A program made the translations under genes and the position numbers. A stretch of DNA of 64,000 nucleotides from Parachlorella kessleri (Eukaryota > Chlorophyta > Trebouxiophyceae > Chlorellales > Chlorellaceae): contig BBXU01003035.1 in the NCBI GenBank assembly GCA_001598975.1, forward strand, positions 25,030 through 89,029. Reading direction: 5' to 3'. Below are positions 34,301-48,300 of the stretch, one piece after another (the first letter of the stretch is position 1; each line of letters begins with the position of its first letter). Below the pieces are notes generated by a model, which searched no databases, was not told the DNA's origin, and saw only the letters and a list, made by a program, of their open reading frames with translations.

Positions 34301-37300
34301 TCTTCAAAGCCCGACCGCAAAACCATAGCAAGGGTGGTTGAGAGGGCGGAGGCAACTGGGCGTGTCCAGGTGGGTCTGCGACAGAGAACATCGACACCAA
34401 TGTTTTGCCTATTGGGACTAGGGGTAAGCTAATCTATTGGGCTGGGTTCGGTTGGTTATAAAAGGTATTCGATACTGTGACAGGCGGCAGCAAGCCCTGG
34501 TCCTTTTGGTTGAAGTTTGACTCGCAGTCGCCTTCTGCTTGAAGCTCTGCAATGTTCCATCTCGCAGTCACTCCAAGTCGCCCTCCCAACCGTTCAAGGC
34601 GGCCTCCAGACGCGCAGCCACACCATCGTTGTCAAGCCTGGTATTGAGACTGGCCCAGAGTTTGTTGATAAGGTGTGCCTGCCGAGGAGCAAGGAGAAGG
34701 TGCACGTCAGTTCGTGCGGATGGTCATATTGCTATTGGAGGTGTTAGCAGCACCCCTAGAAGGCTGCAGCAGTGTCTATCAGAGCCATGTAAAGACTGGT
34801 CACCTCGCCGCAAGCACCTTGGTGGTGGATGCCTCACTGTGCTCTCGCTGAGAGGGCTTTTTCACAACTTTAAATCTCATTTTCACAGTATGCTAACTCG
34901 ACTGGCAGGGGCTGGCTTGTGCAGGTGTACCATGCGCACCGCACCCTCAGCCAGCGCATTCGCAGGGATGCCACCGGCCTGGCACAGAAGCTGCACATGA
35001 GCGGTGGGTGGGTGGATGGGTCAGTCTGGCCTATGGATACCACTTTCAAACTACAACTCGCTTGCGTCCGAGAAGGTCCTCCTCTGGTTGCCCTGCGGTA
35101 TGGAGGTCCATTTGGGGCGGGGTGATGATGCGGCTGGCTCGGCCGCTGACAAAAACTGCATGAGGTGGACCGTGACAAGGTTGCAGTTGGGTCTTGTTCC
35201 ATATCCGCACCCTCCAGTGATACTAGCTAGCGTTGCAACACGGTTGTTGCCTAGTGTCCCTGCAGGCATCCCTATACCTCAGCTGCAGCTGCCGTCTCTC
35301 TTACCTTCACGCCTCGCCGCTCAGCAGCAGGGAACAGCTGGGGATGAGAACCCAGAAGCTGCGGCAGCAGCTGACAATACCAGTGAGCATGCGGCAGCCA
35401 GAGTGGCGGCTGAGCCGGCTGCAGGATACGTGGTGCGTCTGCAGTTGCCTGTCTGGCTACCTTTTAACTGACAGCCACTGACAGACACACTCATCTTATT
35501 GCACAACACCGGCCATCTTTAGTTTTCCGGCACGCCCAGACGTCGTGGGGTTCAAGCGCAGTGTTTCAGGGGCAGATCATGAGGGCTTGCGACTGCTGAG
35601 TCATGCCTTTTCACTCCTATGAGCTGGCTCCGCGTTGGTGGTCTGTGCAGGACTTGCGAGCCCAGGAGACGCACAGGAGGATGTCGGCTAATGGCTTTGT
35701 GTCGGCCAAGCTGCAGCGCGTCAAGCTCCTGCATCAGGTGGCTCTGCGTGCAGTGGGCTTGGCTGCTGGCCCCCGCCTGAAGCAACAGCTGCATGATGAG
35801 GGGCCACAACCAGAGGTGGCCGAGGGTCAGCACGAGCAGCAGCAGCAGCAGAAGCAGCAGCAGGAGGAGGAGGGGCTGCAGCAGGAACAGCAGGAAACAG
35901 ATGTAGCACCTGCAATGGCGGCATCGGCAGAGCTTTTGGCTGGGCCAGCCCAGGATGCTTCTGGGCCTACAGCCCAAGCCCAGGCTGCGGCAGCAACAGC
36001 AGCAGGCGCCGCTGACTTCTTGGTCAGTGCAGTGGCGGGCGAAGGCATGGCCCCTTCACGCTTGGATGTGCAGACCATGGCCGCCGATGACCCCAGGCGG
36101 AGGTTGGTTGGTGGAATGGTGTTTCTTGCAGTGTGCTGTGTCTATGCTTGGGGGCTTGCAGCTGCTCAGCTACCGTATATATGGGAAGGACCAGGGGCCT
36201 TTCATGTATGACACGGGCCCATGGTTGGTGGGATTGCATGATGTGGTTGAGTGTCCAGCCGAGGCGACGGTGAGCTCCGCACTGCTGCTGAGAAGCAGAT
36301 CGAGATTTAATATCGGATGTGCTTGAACCAAACACATGGAGGGGAAGCGTGTGGCTGGTCTGTTGCTGTGCAGCAATGATGTGTCCACCAACTTGGATGC
36401 AGGTACTTACTAACCAGCCAGGGGCTTTGGGACTGCCTGACCGTAGAGCAGTATGTCCAGATTGTGGGCACATCCACTGATGACACAGACGCGGTTCGGC
36501 AGCTGGTTGCCACCGGCAAGCGCTTGGGTGAGCTACAGCCCTTTCGAGCTCTCCCTGCTTGCGTGTGGCAGCTGGCATGTTCACTGTTAGGGCACCTCGG
36601 CCCCTCCCCAGTGTGTGTGATGGCTTGAGGGATGAGATGTTGGTGCTGTACCTAGCTTTAAGGGCCTTCTGGTGAAGGTGCAGCAAACACTGTGCGGGCA
36701 GGTAGCATCTGCCTACCCTCAACATGGCTAGCACTGAGCATACTCGGTTGCACCTTGCACCCCTCCACTGTAGTCTACGGATGCTTCAGCCAGTCCCATC
36801 TGATGGCGTGGACAGATTCATGGAGCAGCCGTGCTTGGGAGGTCCTTGATGTATCAGGTTGCCTGTTACCACTAAGTCCTCCTAAGCACACCTCCTGTGC
36901 GGGTGGGGTCCTTCCCTCTTACCCTAGCATGCACTCGTGGGGTGCGGGAGGCACAGGTACAATAGCATCGAAAGCCGCTGTGGCACTGCAGGAGGTCTAA
37001 CCCCCGAGGAGCAGCAGCAACTCTTTGGTCTGGAGCCACTTTATGCACACAGGCCCACCCAGCGGCTTAGTTCTCTTCTAGATCTCATGATGCGCATGGG
37101 CCTGCTGTCGTCGGGTGCGTGGCGGTTGGTTTGTAGGAAGCGACGAGGGTATAGAACTGTCCAGGAGCGCACTCACCCAGAAATCCATTTTGCAGTCTCT
37201 TATTGGTAGGTTGATACAAATGCGCATTACACAGCTACATAGCCTTGCTCATGTTACCTGCTGCTTGTTTGCTTGCGTCACCGTGGTTGCCTGCTAAGAC

Positions 37301-40300
37301 CAACTGCGGTTTGGCATCACTTGGAGGCTTGGGACGCTCCTCTTTGCACTCCCGCAGCTCTTAGCCTCACATCCCCTCAGTCTTTTCCCCGTGACCAACC
37401 TGAACTGGTACCCCTGGGGTGGTGCAGTGGTGCCGGTGGGCCCCCGGGCTCGCTTTGGGCTGCACGGCCTGGAGGCCAACACATTTGTGGTGCGGGAGCG
37501 GGTACAATTCCAGGAACCAGGGCCTCGCCAGCTGCTGGGTGAGTGACGGAGCTTGGTTCAACAGGGCTCCGGGGACTTGTGCTGCAAGCAGCCGTCTCAA
37601 AACGTGTTGGAATCAAGCAAGCAAAGGAGACTGCGCCCCTGTTGCGACTGGAGAGCTGGTGACCAGGCACCGCTTCAGCCTTGCCCGGGACCCTATGCCT
37701 GTCATGCCATCCAGTCGCATGCACGTGCTTGAGTGGACTCTTTGGCCACTTTCCTGCGTTACGAATACAGGTGCACTCCACTGACCCACCATTCCTGTGA
37801 TGGTTAGTCGCATCTCAGGGCTTCTCGCCAATGCCTGTGCAGGGCCCTTGGAAACGGGTGTGCAGGCGGGGGGCCAGCAGCCTTTGCGGCTGACTCACAG
37901 CTTTGACCTGTCCGCCCACGAGGGCTTCCTCATGTACTGGGCCCGACTGCAGTATGCGGTGGTGGGCAGCAACCGCCAGGGCGCGCGCCTCCCCCTGGCC
38001 GACCCGCTGCGCCAGTGCTTCCCCTTTGACAGGGCCACGGAGGTATCAGGCTGCCAGGCTGCAGTGTAAAGCACTTGGGGCATGTGCTTCACTTGTACCC
38101 ATGCGAGCGGTGGATGTTCTAAAAGTGCATGTCATGCTAAAGCCAGCAGGGGAGGGGCAGAATACGGCGCCTGGGATGACCGCCGCAGCAGCTGTCCTTT
38201 GCATGCGCTGCCAAATCACCTAGCCTTGCCGTTGCTATGGAGACCCTGTGCCCTTGCACACAGCGCTTGCCGCAAGTGCTGCAGGTGGCATTTGAGAAGA
38301 GCTGGTCCACCCGGCGCACCATGAGCACGCAGCAGTGGGCGCAGCTGCAAGCGGCGGTGGCGCATGTGCGAGATCCGTACCTCATCACCGCGCAGGCCTG
38401 CTTTGACCTGGCCAGGACTTTGGGCATCGAGTATGAGAACGTGGGTTGGTCCGGGGCACGGGCATTGAGGGTGCTACTGCTACTGTTTGCTCTTGTTGGG
38501 TTGCCAGAGTATGGTGGCAGTCACGGCGGTGCTAGGTACAAGGCCACCCAAGGCCCAGTTCCGTGTGTACATGGCAATGTCGCTCACGTGCTTGGCTAGT
38601 GAGCTGGGTTCGTGAGCTGCTGACTACCTTTCCCAGGAGCTTGGTCCGATGCTGCATATGTGCTTGCCCTGGCTTTCAGGTCACTGTCGCATACATGTGT
38701 CACATGCATATGGGCGAGGCTCCCTCTTGCCTGGCATGGAGCAGCTGCTTGCCTGACCTGGCATCACCCCTAAGGACGCCTGCGGGCAAGCCTGTCATGC
38801 AGGTCCTTGCCTTTGTGCGCGAGCAGCGGTCACGTACCCGCAAGGAGCGCCTGGGCGGAGCGACGCTCGGGCTCGGCAGGATTGCTGGGATTGGAGCCAG
38901 GGGGAAAGGCCTGGGTGGGGCTGCGGGCTTGGGTGGCGGCCGCGGCCGCGGGGGCGGTGGTGTCGCCAGGGCACCAGTCACTGAAGCCCAGGGTGGGTGG
39001 GTGCTACGGCTGCTGCCTGTTTGGGGCTACCCTTCCGGGCGGACTCAGCGTCCTCCTACCAGCAAAGCTGTGACAATTTCATAACGTGGCGCCAGTGCAG
39101 CCATGAACTTGATCCGCCGGCACGGCATCTTGGCACAACATCTTGGCACAACATTGAAATATAACTCTCTTAAGGTCTTATTGTTGTGCTGCACAAGTGT
39201 CATATTCGCAACCTCCCAGACGCTGCTCCTCATTGTGGTTTCCAATAACGAGTGGCTGCTACCCTTGCTGCAGCGGAAGCACGCCGCAAGGCTGCAGAGG
39301 GACGCCACCGCCGCAAGCTGGAGGCTTTGCAGCGGCAGCACCGTGCGGAGGGACTGGCGGAGAGCGCCCTGCCCATGGAGCTGCCCCCTCGCCCAACAAA
39401 AAGGCGGCCGCCCAGCCAAGGCTTGCTTCGAGTGCGGCCAGAGGCCGACACCCACCGGGAGAAGGCGGAGCGGCTGGCCTTGGCGCAGCATGCAGCAGCC
39501 GGCACGCAAGGTCGCGCTGCTGCAGCGGCTGCCGCGGCAACGGCAGCAGCGGCTGCGGCTGTTAGGTGGGCTGCTCAGGGTACCTGCACTTGTTGTCAAC
39601 CTGGTGTGGGCTGGGCGTTCATTGCTTGTAGCCGCCGACCTGCTCAGTGACCAGACAGTGGAGCATTTGGTCTGGCTTGCCGTGCGTGGCCCAGGGCAGA
39701 GCAGCTTGCCATCCGTTTTTAAGTAACTGGAACAATTGCAGCGCGTGATTATGCTCCTCACAAGATTTTTCAGCTGCACATGGCCCCCTACTCCTGATGC
39801 AGAGACAGCCGCGGCACCCAGAGGGCAGCCCAGCGGCAGCTGCTCCCGCCCAACAGTGAGAGCGAGGAGGAGGAGGGGGAGCTGGAGCCTGTTGAGGTCG
39901 ACCGGGAAGCGCTCATGACTAAGCCGCCGCCCATGCGAAAGAAGAAGTGGCACCCATATGAGGACCGCCAGCTGCTGTGCGCCTGGGCAGGGTGAGACGC
40001 CGGCTGGTTGCTCGGCTTGTTGCCATCAGCAAGGGCCAGCAGCCTGTGTGGACTCCCTCTGCCTGACACAATTGCTGCATCCGGCGCCGCATTGTTACAG
40101 GAGCTTCCCATTCAGGAGTCATGGTTAGATGGCTTGGGTTCCCTGCTCAGAGGCAGTTCTTTGCCGTTTTTCGCCCTTACTAGAGATGTGGCCCTGCAAG
40201 CCTGTATGTAGCCTTGCGGATGGCTTGTCTGTGCAGGTTTCTGGCTCGTCAGGGGCCTGACAAGATGCTAATCTGGCGCAAGCTGCGTGGCCGACCCACC

Positions 40301-43300
40301 CCATTCAAGGCAGCAACACTGCGAAACCGTATGCGAGAGCTGCGTAAGCAAGAGGACACCGCGCCACTAGTGGCACGCATACAGGAGGCAGCTGGTGAGG
40401 GTGTGGCTGGTGTGGGTGGCCAGATCCCACCCACGTGAAATCCATTATACTTCGTCGAGGGCAATTTGTTTTGGGATGGTGCAGGGATCTGGAGACTATT
40501 GAAAGATTGCCAATTGATGCGGTGTTTAGCAAGCACTGTTCAGTGGCACCTGGCAGTTTTGTTGTTGTTGTTGTGGTTGCTAAGGTGAACATGCAGCTGG
40601 CGTGCAAGTTTCATACAGCCAATGTGTTCAGAGGTGGTCGCCATGTTGAGCCCTGCCTGATCTCTATCACCTCTTGTCACCGTGCTGCCTGTTTGCAGTG
40701 TCCGTCTACGAGCGCAGTGTGGAGCACGAGGCAGAGCAACTGCGCAAGGCCAGGCAAGCAGCAGCGGCCGCCGCCGCCGCCGCGGAGGCATCCTTAGACA
40801 AGGTGGAGCTGCCTCCGCTGCCGCCCTCCTGGCCCTCAAGCTCGCAGCTGGGCAAGCGGCCTGCAGAGGAAGCAGCTGCCGCTGCTACGCTTGCTGGGTC
40901 TGGTGGCGGTCACCAAGAGGGACAGGCTGAGCAGGCTGGTACGGGTGCCAGCGACAGCATGGATGTAGCTGCCCAGGAGCGAGAGGAAGGGGAGCTGCCG
41001 GCGAGCGTTGCCGCCAAGCGTCTGCGCCAGTTGGCGCCGGAGCCGCTCAGCGGTCTGGAGGAGGCAGAGGAGGCGATGAAGCTGCTGGACTCGTTGGCGC
41101 CTGCAAGGGACATTGAGGACCGCCGGGCGCTCCAGGTGGGTGGAGCCCCATAATGCAGGGGAGAATGGCCAGCAGCTGTCTGAGTTGTAGGTGTGCCCAT
41201 GTTATGTATGTCACTGCGTCTGGACGTTATCACTTCTCTGTGCATGGAGGTCTGGGTGCCCATGACAGCCATGGTGCGTATGAGTATGACCAGCGGTGAT
41301 TTCGTTGCAGCAATACTCTTACACAAACTCCTCACAGGAGGCCTACATATGGAACTCTGTTCCCCGTTTACACTCGTTTTTGATACCTACAAGCTCACCC
41401 AATCTGAATGCCTGGTCACCAATGCTACGCAGGAGATTGCGTTGCTGGTAGAGCGAGTGGTGTCCCTGGCACCCAAGCGCTTCAGCGCCCAGCTCCAACT
41501 GCCACTGCAACCACTCACCGCTCCTCGGCCCGTCAGGCCAGCAGTGGTATACGGAAAAGCGAGCAGTGGCAAGCGACCGGGGCCAAAGCCGGGTTTCAGG
41601 CAGCTGCGTTCAGAGGTGGCGCGACTGGCTGGCAAGGTGCGGGTTGCGGGGGATGGGGCAGTGGATCTCGGGGCCTTGATGCTTTTTTGAAGTGGCAGCT
41701 CCTGGAGCCCGTGCTCTGCATCGGAGTGCATGAGGGCAAAACTTAGCAACCACCAGGAAAGACCCAGCACGGATGACCAGGAGGAAATGGCGTGTGTCCT
41801 GCTGCAGGTGCATGCTGCAAGACCTGCACTGCGGCTTGGGCTTGCGGGCGGGCGAGAGTTGAACCTGCCGCCGAGCATGCGGCCTTCGCCCACCATTGCT
41901 GCGCTTGCTGAGCTTCTCAAGTCCTTGCTGCTTATGGGCTCTGAGAAGGGCACACTGGGTGAGGGCCGGATGGGGAAAGATGAGACTGCGGTCGTGCCTG
42001 GTCAAACCTTAGCAACAATTGCTCTTTGACAGCCGTTGGGTCTGACCGATGCCAGACACTTGGGCGGCCTGCGCCCCCAGAGACGGTCTTGTACCTGTAG
42101 CATGTCCGACTGACATGGCATGGCTGTGCTGCGGCGCAAACTATGTCACTTGCGCACCTAAGCTGTTTTTTCAGCCTGATGCAGGACCTGGCCCCCAACG
42201 AGCGCTGCTGCAGCGTTTCAGCCAGGAGCAGCTGATGGAGGCGTTTGCGCTGATGCACCGCCTGGGCCTCATCAACCCTGGTGGCGGCCGGAGCAGCGCC
42301 ATGCAGCTGTCGGACCGCTTCCGCGCCGGACTGCAGGTGGGCTAGCCGGGTACTGGTGGGACAGCCTTGCTGACTGGGGTATGGGCGAGTGCCTGATGTA
42401 GCTTTGATGCCTGGGGTGTCCGCTCTGTGCCGCACAGCACACTTCTAATGACTCGCGAAGCCATGACCAGAGCTGAGTGTACAGGTGCAAGTCAGGTGCA
42501 ACTGCTACCATGCACTTTGTAGGACCCAATGGAGTGTGCGTCACAGCCTTCAGGACGCGCCATAATTATAAGGCTGGCGATCCTGGCATCATCTTGCAGG
42601 CTTTGGGCATGCCCTCAGATGTCTTCAAACAGGCTGCCGCTAGCAAGGCACGGTTGAGGGAAGAGGGCCGGCTGGATGTGCTGCCTGCCCAACCTACCCC
42701 GCCCGGCGCCGCAAGCATACCACCAGCGACAGATGGCCTGGACGGCGGCACAGTGGCCGCAGCACTGGACCTGCTGTTGCATGGTGGGTGCACCTAGCCA
42801 TGTTAGGATGATTCACCGCCTTGTGTTGGTTGTTGCACAGTTGGTGTGGCGGTGCGACATTCTGCTTTTGTGGCCTTGGTCGTCGGAAGGGGCACAACGA
42901 TGCTGCCATTGTAGCAGGCATGAGCACTCAGCCTGAGCGCTTCCAGCAGCCTAGAACCTAGCCACATGGGTTGGCTGACGTTTCTAAATGCTGCAGGCCA
43001 GGCGAACTTGGAGCCGCATGGCGCGACTGCCAGCCCTCAGCAGCCAGCGCTCCCAGCACCCACCCTTCTAGAGGCTCGCCAGGCGGACCTGCGCCAGCAT
43101 GGCTCACTGCTAGCCATCTCCATCCCTGTCCGGATCACGTGTGAGGCACAAGCAACATCTGACCAGCACCCAGATGTCCAGCCAGCGCAGGCCATGGCGG
43201 GGTTGCGAGAGGCAGCTGCGCAGCCAAACCCCGCACAAGTTTTCTACCAGCCCTCGCTGGTTGCAGTCAGCCAAGCAGTACGCAGCGGTGCTGAGGCAGC

Positions 43301-44815
43301 AGCTGCAGCAGCGCTTGAGGCTATTGTGTCCCCAGGCAGCAGGCCTGAGGTCCTCCTGTCTGCAGTGTTGCAAGCTGTCAGGGAGACTGGCAGTGAGGGG
43401 CTGGCTGAGCAAGACCTGGAGAGGCTCGCGACAGAACAGCTGGCGGCTGGCCCCAGCCCTGCAGGCGAGCCTATGCCGGAGCGGGCTGGAACTTTTAGCA
43501 GGGCGCTGCAGCAGTACGGTCTGGTTCGGCGGATTGGCCGCTGGGACATAGCAGCACTGGTGGCTGCAGAGCATAGCCAGGTGGGTGTGCGGTGTAAACC
43601 AATGGCCGCAGATCAGAAATCCAATGGGATGCACCAGCGAAGAAAGGCTCCCGAAGCAGGGTGGGCAGGGGGCATGCACAGTGGGTAGGCCGATGTAGAC
43701 CAGACTGTTGTTCATGCTTACGTGTTCCTACTTATATTTGCATGCCTAGACATGCAACCCTGTGGCCATCACCTTTCAATGTCGCTATTGTGGCTGGAGG
43801 ACCTCTTCCATGAACTTATGTGATGCAAATTCTCAGTGAGGGCTCGTCCTACAGGGTTTGGTGGCCTTCCCTGAGCCACCTAGCACAGAAGACATTGCGG
43901 CGCAGGACGAGAGAATAGCTGGTGAGCACGCTGGCAGCCACGCTTTGCCTCCTGTGTTGTGGGGAATTGGCGCCATAATATTGGGCTCCTTTGTCATGTA
44001 GCTTCACACTCGTTCTTGCTCATGGCAGAATTGTGCAGAGGGTGAAGCCTTTTGTCACAACGCCTGTGGTCATGTGGAGCCTGGGCTGGCGGCACTGCAG
44101 GGCTGCTGGAGGCTGCTGGGCTGCCAAAGCAGGGGCAGCTGCAGCGCTGCCTAGACCGCCCCTTCCGGCCTTGGTTGGACCACCAGGGCCAGCTTAATGA
44201 GTCGATGTGGGAGGCGCTGGTGGAAAGGACCATCTCGATTGTCATGCGGCACCCAGGCAAGCTGAAGCGTGCAAGCCTGTTGTGCTGGCTGGTACAGGAT
44301 GTTGTCAAGGCCGGTGCACTGGTGCTCCGGGTTTGTGTGCCAACACAGCTTGTGTGACTGTTGTTCGCTGGAAGGGCGTCATGTATTGCACAGTTGGTGG
44401 ACATGGGTCTCGTGAACACCGGGCGGGTTGTGAGCTCCCAGAGTGATAGTACGTGAGTGATATCAATCAATCAATCAATCAATCAATAACGCGTCCCACA
44501 GCAGCAGACTATGCCGTAGATGGATAGTAAGTTGCCAAAGTAAGAACCAATGACCACTTGGTTGCTACAGGCATCCCGGAGCGATTGCTGGTGCTGGAGC
44601 TGGGCGCGGTGAGCCCCTTCTGTGCACGTGAGCTGTTGGGGCTAATGGAGGAGCACGGCGTGCTCAGAAGCCAAGATATTTCACGACTGGGAGGTGTTTC
44701 AGCAAATGCTAGCAGCAGGGGTGGTGGCGCGCTGTTCGCATGCTTCAAGGGTGCGGCACAGCCTCAGCCAAGTATGTTGAGGTGCTACTTTCTCACTCAA
44801 GAGAGCATTAGGTGA
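28329..44815 (+). CDS. GTF3C1: TFIIIC B-block-binding subunit (GTF3C1/TFC3)
   Basis: Largest TFIIIC subunit, which binds the B box of tRNA genes in the nucleus. 39 exons join in one frame to about 2203 aa: 28329-28383, 28525-28663, 28882-28932, 28987-29125, 29291-29362, 29667-29744, 29978-30085, 30249-30335, 30544-30603, 30944-31111, 31463-31590, 32041-32201, 32524-32645, 33140-33247, 33501-33784, 33983-34142, 34271-34369, 34568-34672, 34925-35003, 35266-35432, 35651-36102, 36403-36527, 36992-37114, 37365-37538, 37843-38042, 38285-38440, 38803-38992, 39274-39565, 39857-39991, 40237-40394, 40699-41135, 41433-41636, 41808-41958, 42185-42336, 42600-42783, 42997-43580, 43855-43921, 44101-44313, 44571-44815. 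The B-block domain is near aa 179-250 (GYAGILQNEL, SFFYVIKNLEQRGLLVKRAA). A SANT/Myb-like KKWHPYEDRQLL region is near aa 1400. Poly-Gln/Glu and Ala tracts add length. Least certain: exons 20-24 and the GC donors after exons 10 and 11. Confidence 0.88.
44462..44487. repeat. ATCA microsatellite in the last GTF3C1 intron
   Basis: Six and a half uninterrupted ATCA units lie between the exons ending at 44313 and starting at 44571. Confidence 0.9.
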
Positions 44816-45304
44816 CGGCTGAGCAGGAGACCACCTTCAATTCGTAAAAAGTCTGTGCTTCCTTACTGATGTTGTTTGTTGTGCCTCAGCCTTTCATATA
44901 TTTGAGCAGGCCTGGCCCTCGTACTACTCGGAGTAATTCTTGCAAGCGTCAAAAACAGTACATACTGCCGAAAGACGCCGTGGTACCACGGAGGATATCA
45001 TCCTCTGGAAGTTGAGCGTGCAGCTGTGGAGAAGGCGTGGTACCAGAACGGCGCCACAGTACCACATGGATGGCGGATCCGCGTCCTTATCCTGGTGATG
45101 ACTAGCCTTGACAAGCGCACACAATGACGCCAACCTATTTTTAAAAACTGTGCGCTCTCTTGATTCTCATCGAGGGACTGACCCGACCATCCTGCACGTC
45201 TAAATGACACCCGAGTGACTGTACGTTGCATTTTGTTCATACCATCGTCCTCAGCAGCTTGGAGTGGGCACAGAACTGAATAGTCGCACAGCAGGTCCAC
45301 TCAG
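44816..45304. other. Spacer between GTF3C1 and the first CBM14-SBP56 gene
   Basis: No exon seen. It holds the GTF3C1 3' UTR and the promoter of the next gene. I did not find a clear TGTAA signal. Confidence 0.5.
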
Positions 45305-48300
45305 ATGCTTGTTCATGTGGTCCTCTTGCTGTTAACGAGCAGTGTGGGCGGCATATCCGGGAACGCTTCCTGCGCTGGCCGGGACGACAGGAGATACAGC
45401 GACCCAAACGACTGCAGTGCTTATGTAGAATGCTTCAAAGGCACTGTCAACAGCAGCGGCTTCTGCCCGAGATGCCCAGCTGGAGCCAACTGTGGCGGCA
45501 TGGACCGCTTAGTCTTTGATGAACCAAGTCAGCGCTGCGTTTGGTAGGCAACTCTTAAGATTTCGACTTGATGCCTACCTGAACAGCCTGGCAGGCTCGC
45601 CCTGTGTCACCACCAGCCTTCAGAAACCATGAACCCAAAGGCTCACTGTCTCTTGGTGCACTTGCAGGCCCAGCAGTACTTGTTCTGAGAAGTGTGAGCC
45701 TGGCTGCCTGGCTGGGAGCAACCCTCGGCAGGTGCTCTTCGTCTGGGCAGGCGCCCACAATCCCACAGCTTGCAACGACACTGTATTCGTCTTGGATGTC
45801 ACCCTTGGCAGCCCCTCCTTCGGTACCATTGTTGGCATGGCCGAGGCGCCCTCAGGGGGCAATGAGCCGCACCATGTGGGCTTATCGGCTGATGGCCAGG
45901 TGAGACCCTCAGTATATTCCAAGGATCTCCCAGTTCAACGATACTTCTGCCTGTTGCCCCCCTTGCCCCTATAACATGCGTGCGAGCTGCCGCAGGTACT
46001 GGGTGCTGGAGGACTTCTTGCCGTTCTAAGCGGTCAGCCTGACCTATACTTTTTCAATGTGTCTGACCCGCTTCATCCCACTTTTCTCACCTCGACTGAC
46101 CCACCACAGGTGGGCAGAACTCACATAGGGAGCATGGAAATATTCTGTAAGCCACCTGTCTTTTTGGCGCATGTGGGAGGGCTTCTAGCTGCAGTGTGAC
46201 AGAGCGGGCCAGCAGAAAGTGAGCCTGTATCAGCGAGTCACCAGGTATTTTGGCAAGCGGTTGCGATGGGTGAGCCAAGGCATAGGCACCCTGCGTCAAG
46301 GGCTGTTAGAGTGGTTACATGAAGGGCTCCTTGGTCAATTGCAGAGCGCCATCCCAGATGAGTTTGTGACATTGCCGGACGGAGGCTTCCTTGTAACCAT
46401 GATGGGCTCCGCCACTGGCGGTTCTCCTGGCAGGGTAGCCAGGCTCAACCCTGATTTCACATTGCAAGGTGAGAGAAAAAGTACTGCTTACGGTTAAATT
46501 TTCAAAAAGGTCATGGCCTCGCGTCTGGGGCGGTGGGTGCCCAGCAGACAGCCTGGCAGACTTGCCGAAGGTCATGGAGTCTGACAGTGCCTGCTATGAC
46601 TCATGAGACTGTGCTGTTGGCAAACCCTTCCTCTGGCGGACGGCTGGGCCACATGGCATAGTCCTAACCGCCAGGCACCAGGCAGGACCGCTCTATTATT
46701 GTACAGCAAGCCAACCAAGTTGGTAGCAACTGAACCTTTTGGTCGGGTAGCTTGGTTGAGCCCACCATCTCTATCCTTGGGTGCGGCCTCATGGAGATGA
46801 TCAGGAAGGATATTCCTACAAGGCCAGCCTGCGCATTTGCCTTACATCATAGACTACTTAGCGTAGTCTCCTCCTCCTGTTGCAGGGGAGTATCCCATTG
46901 ACCCTCCAATTGAGCCGCCCCTTAACCCTCATGGTATTGCGGTGGACTTCAAGCGGCGCCGCATGGTCACAGGCGACTACCTCTTGCCTGCCTCCACCCT
47001 GAAGCCCACGAATGGGCCAGTACTGCGGACAACATTCCGAGTTTGGGACCTGGACAGCATGGAAATTATCTCTACATACGATGCTGGTAAGCTTGGCCTG
47101 CCCCACAGACACTGGGATGGGATTCTGATGCAGAATGACGTGCCTGGAGCTTTTTATGACGGCGTTTTTGGAGCACCCAGTGTGTGGTGCAATTGCTAAG
47201 CCACACCGCTGGTGCAGCCTGGCAGCATCCCTGGCCTATCATCTCTTGTCCAGTGCATACCAGCCTTGCCAGTTTCATGCAAATGGTGGAGCAGCCTGCG
47301 CCCCGTCAGTGAAGGAGCTTTGAAAATAGAACCCACCGTTTATTGATTTCCTCCATCACTTACAATGCAGGCCCTGTAGAGGCAGCTGGCTTCATGGATG
47401 CCCGCATCCTGGGAGACACTGGAGTGGCCATCCTGGGGAGTGGGGAGGGCATTGTCTATGGAGTGAACATTACGAACCCAGCAGAAGTCAAGGTAAGGTT
47501 GCAGGCCAGTATATGGCCCAAGCCTATTAGCTGCGCCCTCATGTGCTCGGAAAATAGCTTTGGAACACTAGCAGATGAGTACAACAGCAGTCCCGATGCT
47601 GAGTCCGTTCTGGTGGATTTACGCGCACCTCTCGGATTGTGTGCAGATTGTTCACTACGTTTCTAATGTCACGAACCACTGTATGTTTGCGCCTTTCGCG
47701 AAAGGGACGCGTATTCTGGCGGCCGTGTTTGGTCTGGATCTTATCCAGCTTCTTGACACTAGCAACCCCTGGAGCTTGAAAGTATTGAAGGTCAGTTGGC
47801 GCATTGCGCTATATGTGTATGTGCACTGTGTTCAGTTGCCGCATCTTGTGTGTGTATCCATGTTTGGGAAGCGAACTGCGGGGCGTGGTTGCTCCCAGGT
47901 AGGTATTGGCGGCTGGTGCTACCCCCCTGCAAATGTGGCTATATGTCTTAGTGACAGCACTTAGGAGCCTTTCCAGGCAACCCTGCTGAATGCAGTCACA
48001 ACAGCAACCCGTCCTGACTGCGTGTAATTGTCATCCAGAGCATTGGGTGCAGTCTGTGATCTACAACCTACGCTGTTTGCAGGAGATCTACCTGCCAACG
48101 GGCTCCGGGCCGCACTACATCAAGCTGTCTTTAGATGAGCGCCTGGCGGTGGTCAGCACTTACTTTTTGGATGAGGACCCTGCCAAGGGTGTTGTACATG
48201 CGGGGGGCAGTCGCATGGTGTATTTCTTTGACATAGGTGGGTTCAAGTGCAGGTCCACATGCTACGCAAGCCGCGTGCTGAGCTGTGCTGCCTTATGGTG

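Noticed and set aside
35838..35870. CAG/CAGCAG run as a stand-alone satellite
   Set aside because: It is a coding poly-Gln tract within GTF3C1 exon 21.
39045..39953. 302-codon minus-strand open frame
   Set aside because: Antisense to GTF3C1 exons 28-29; Cys/Ser/Leu-rich composition typical of the reverse of a GC-rich coding strand; no motif.
43110..43715. 201-codon minus-strand open frame
   Set aside because: Antisense to the long GTF3C1 exon 42997-43580.
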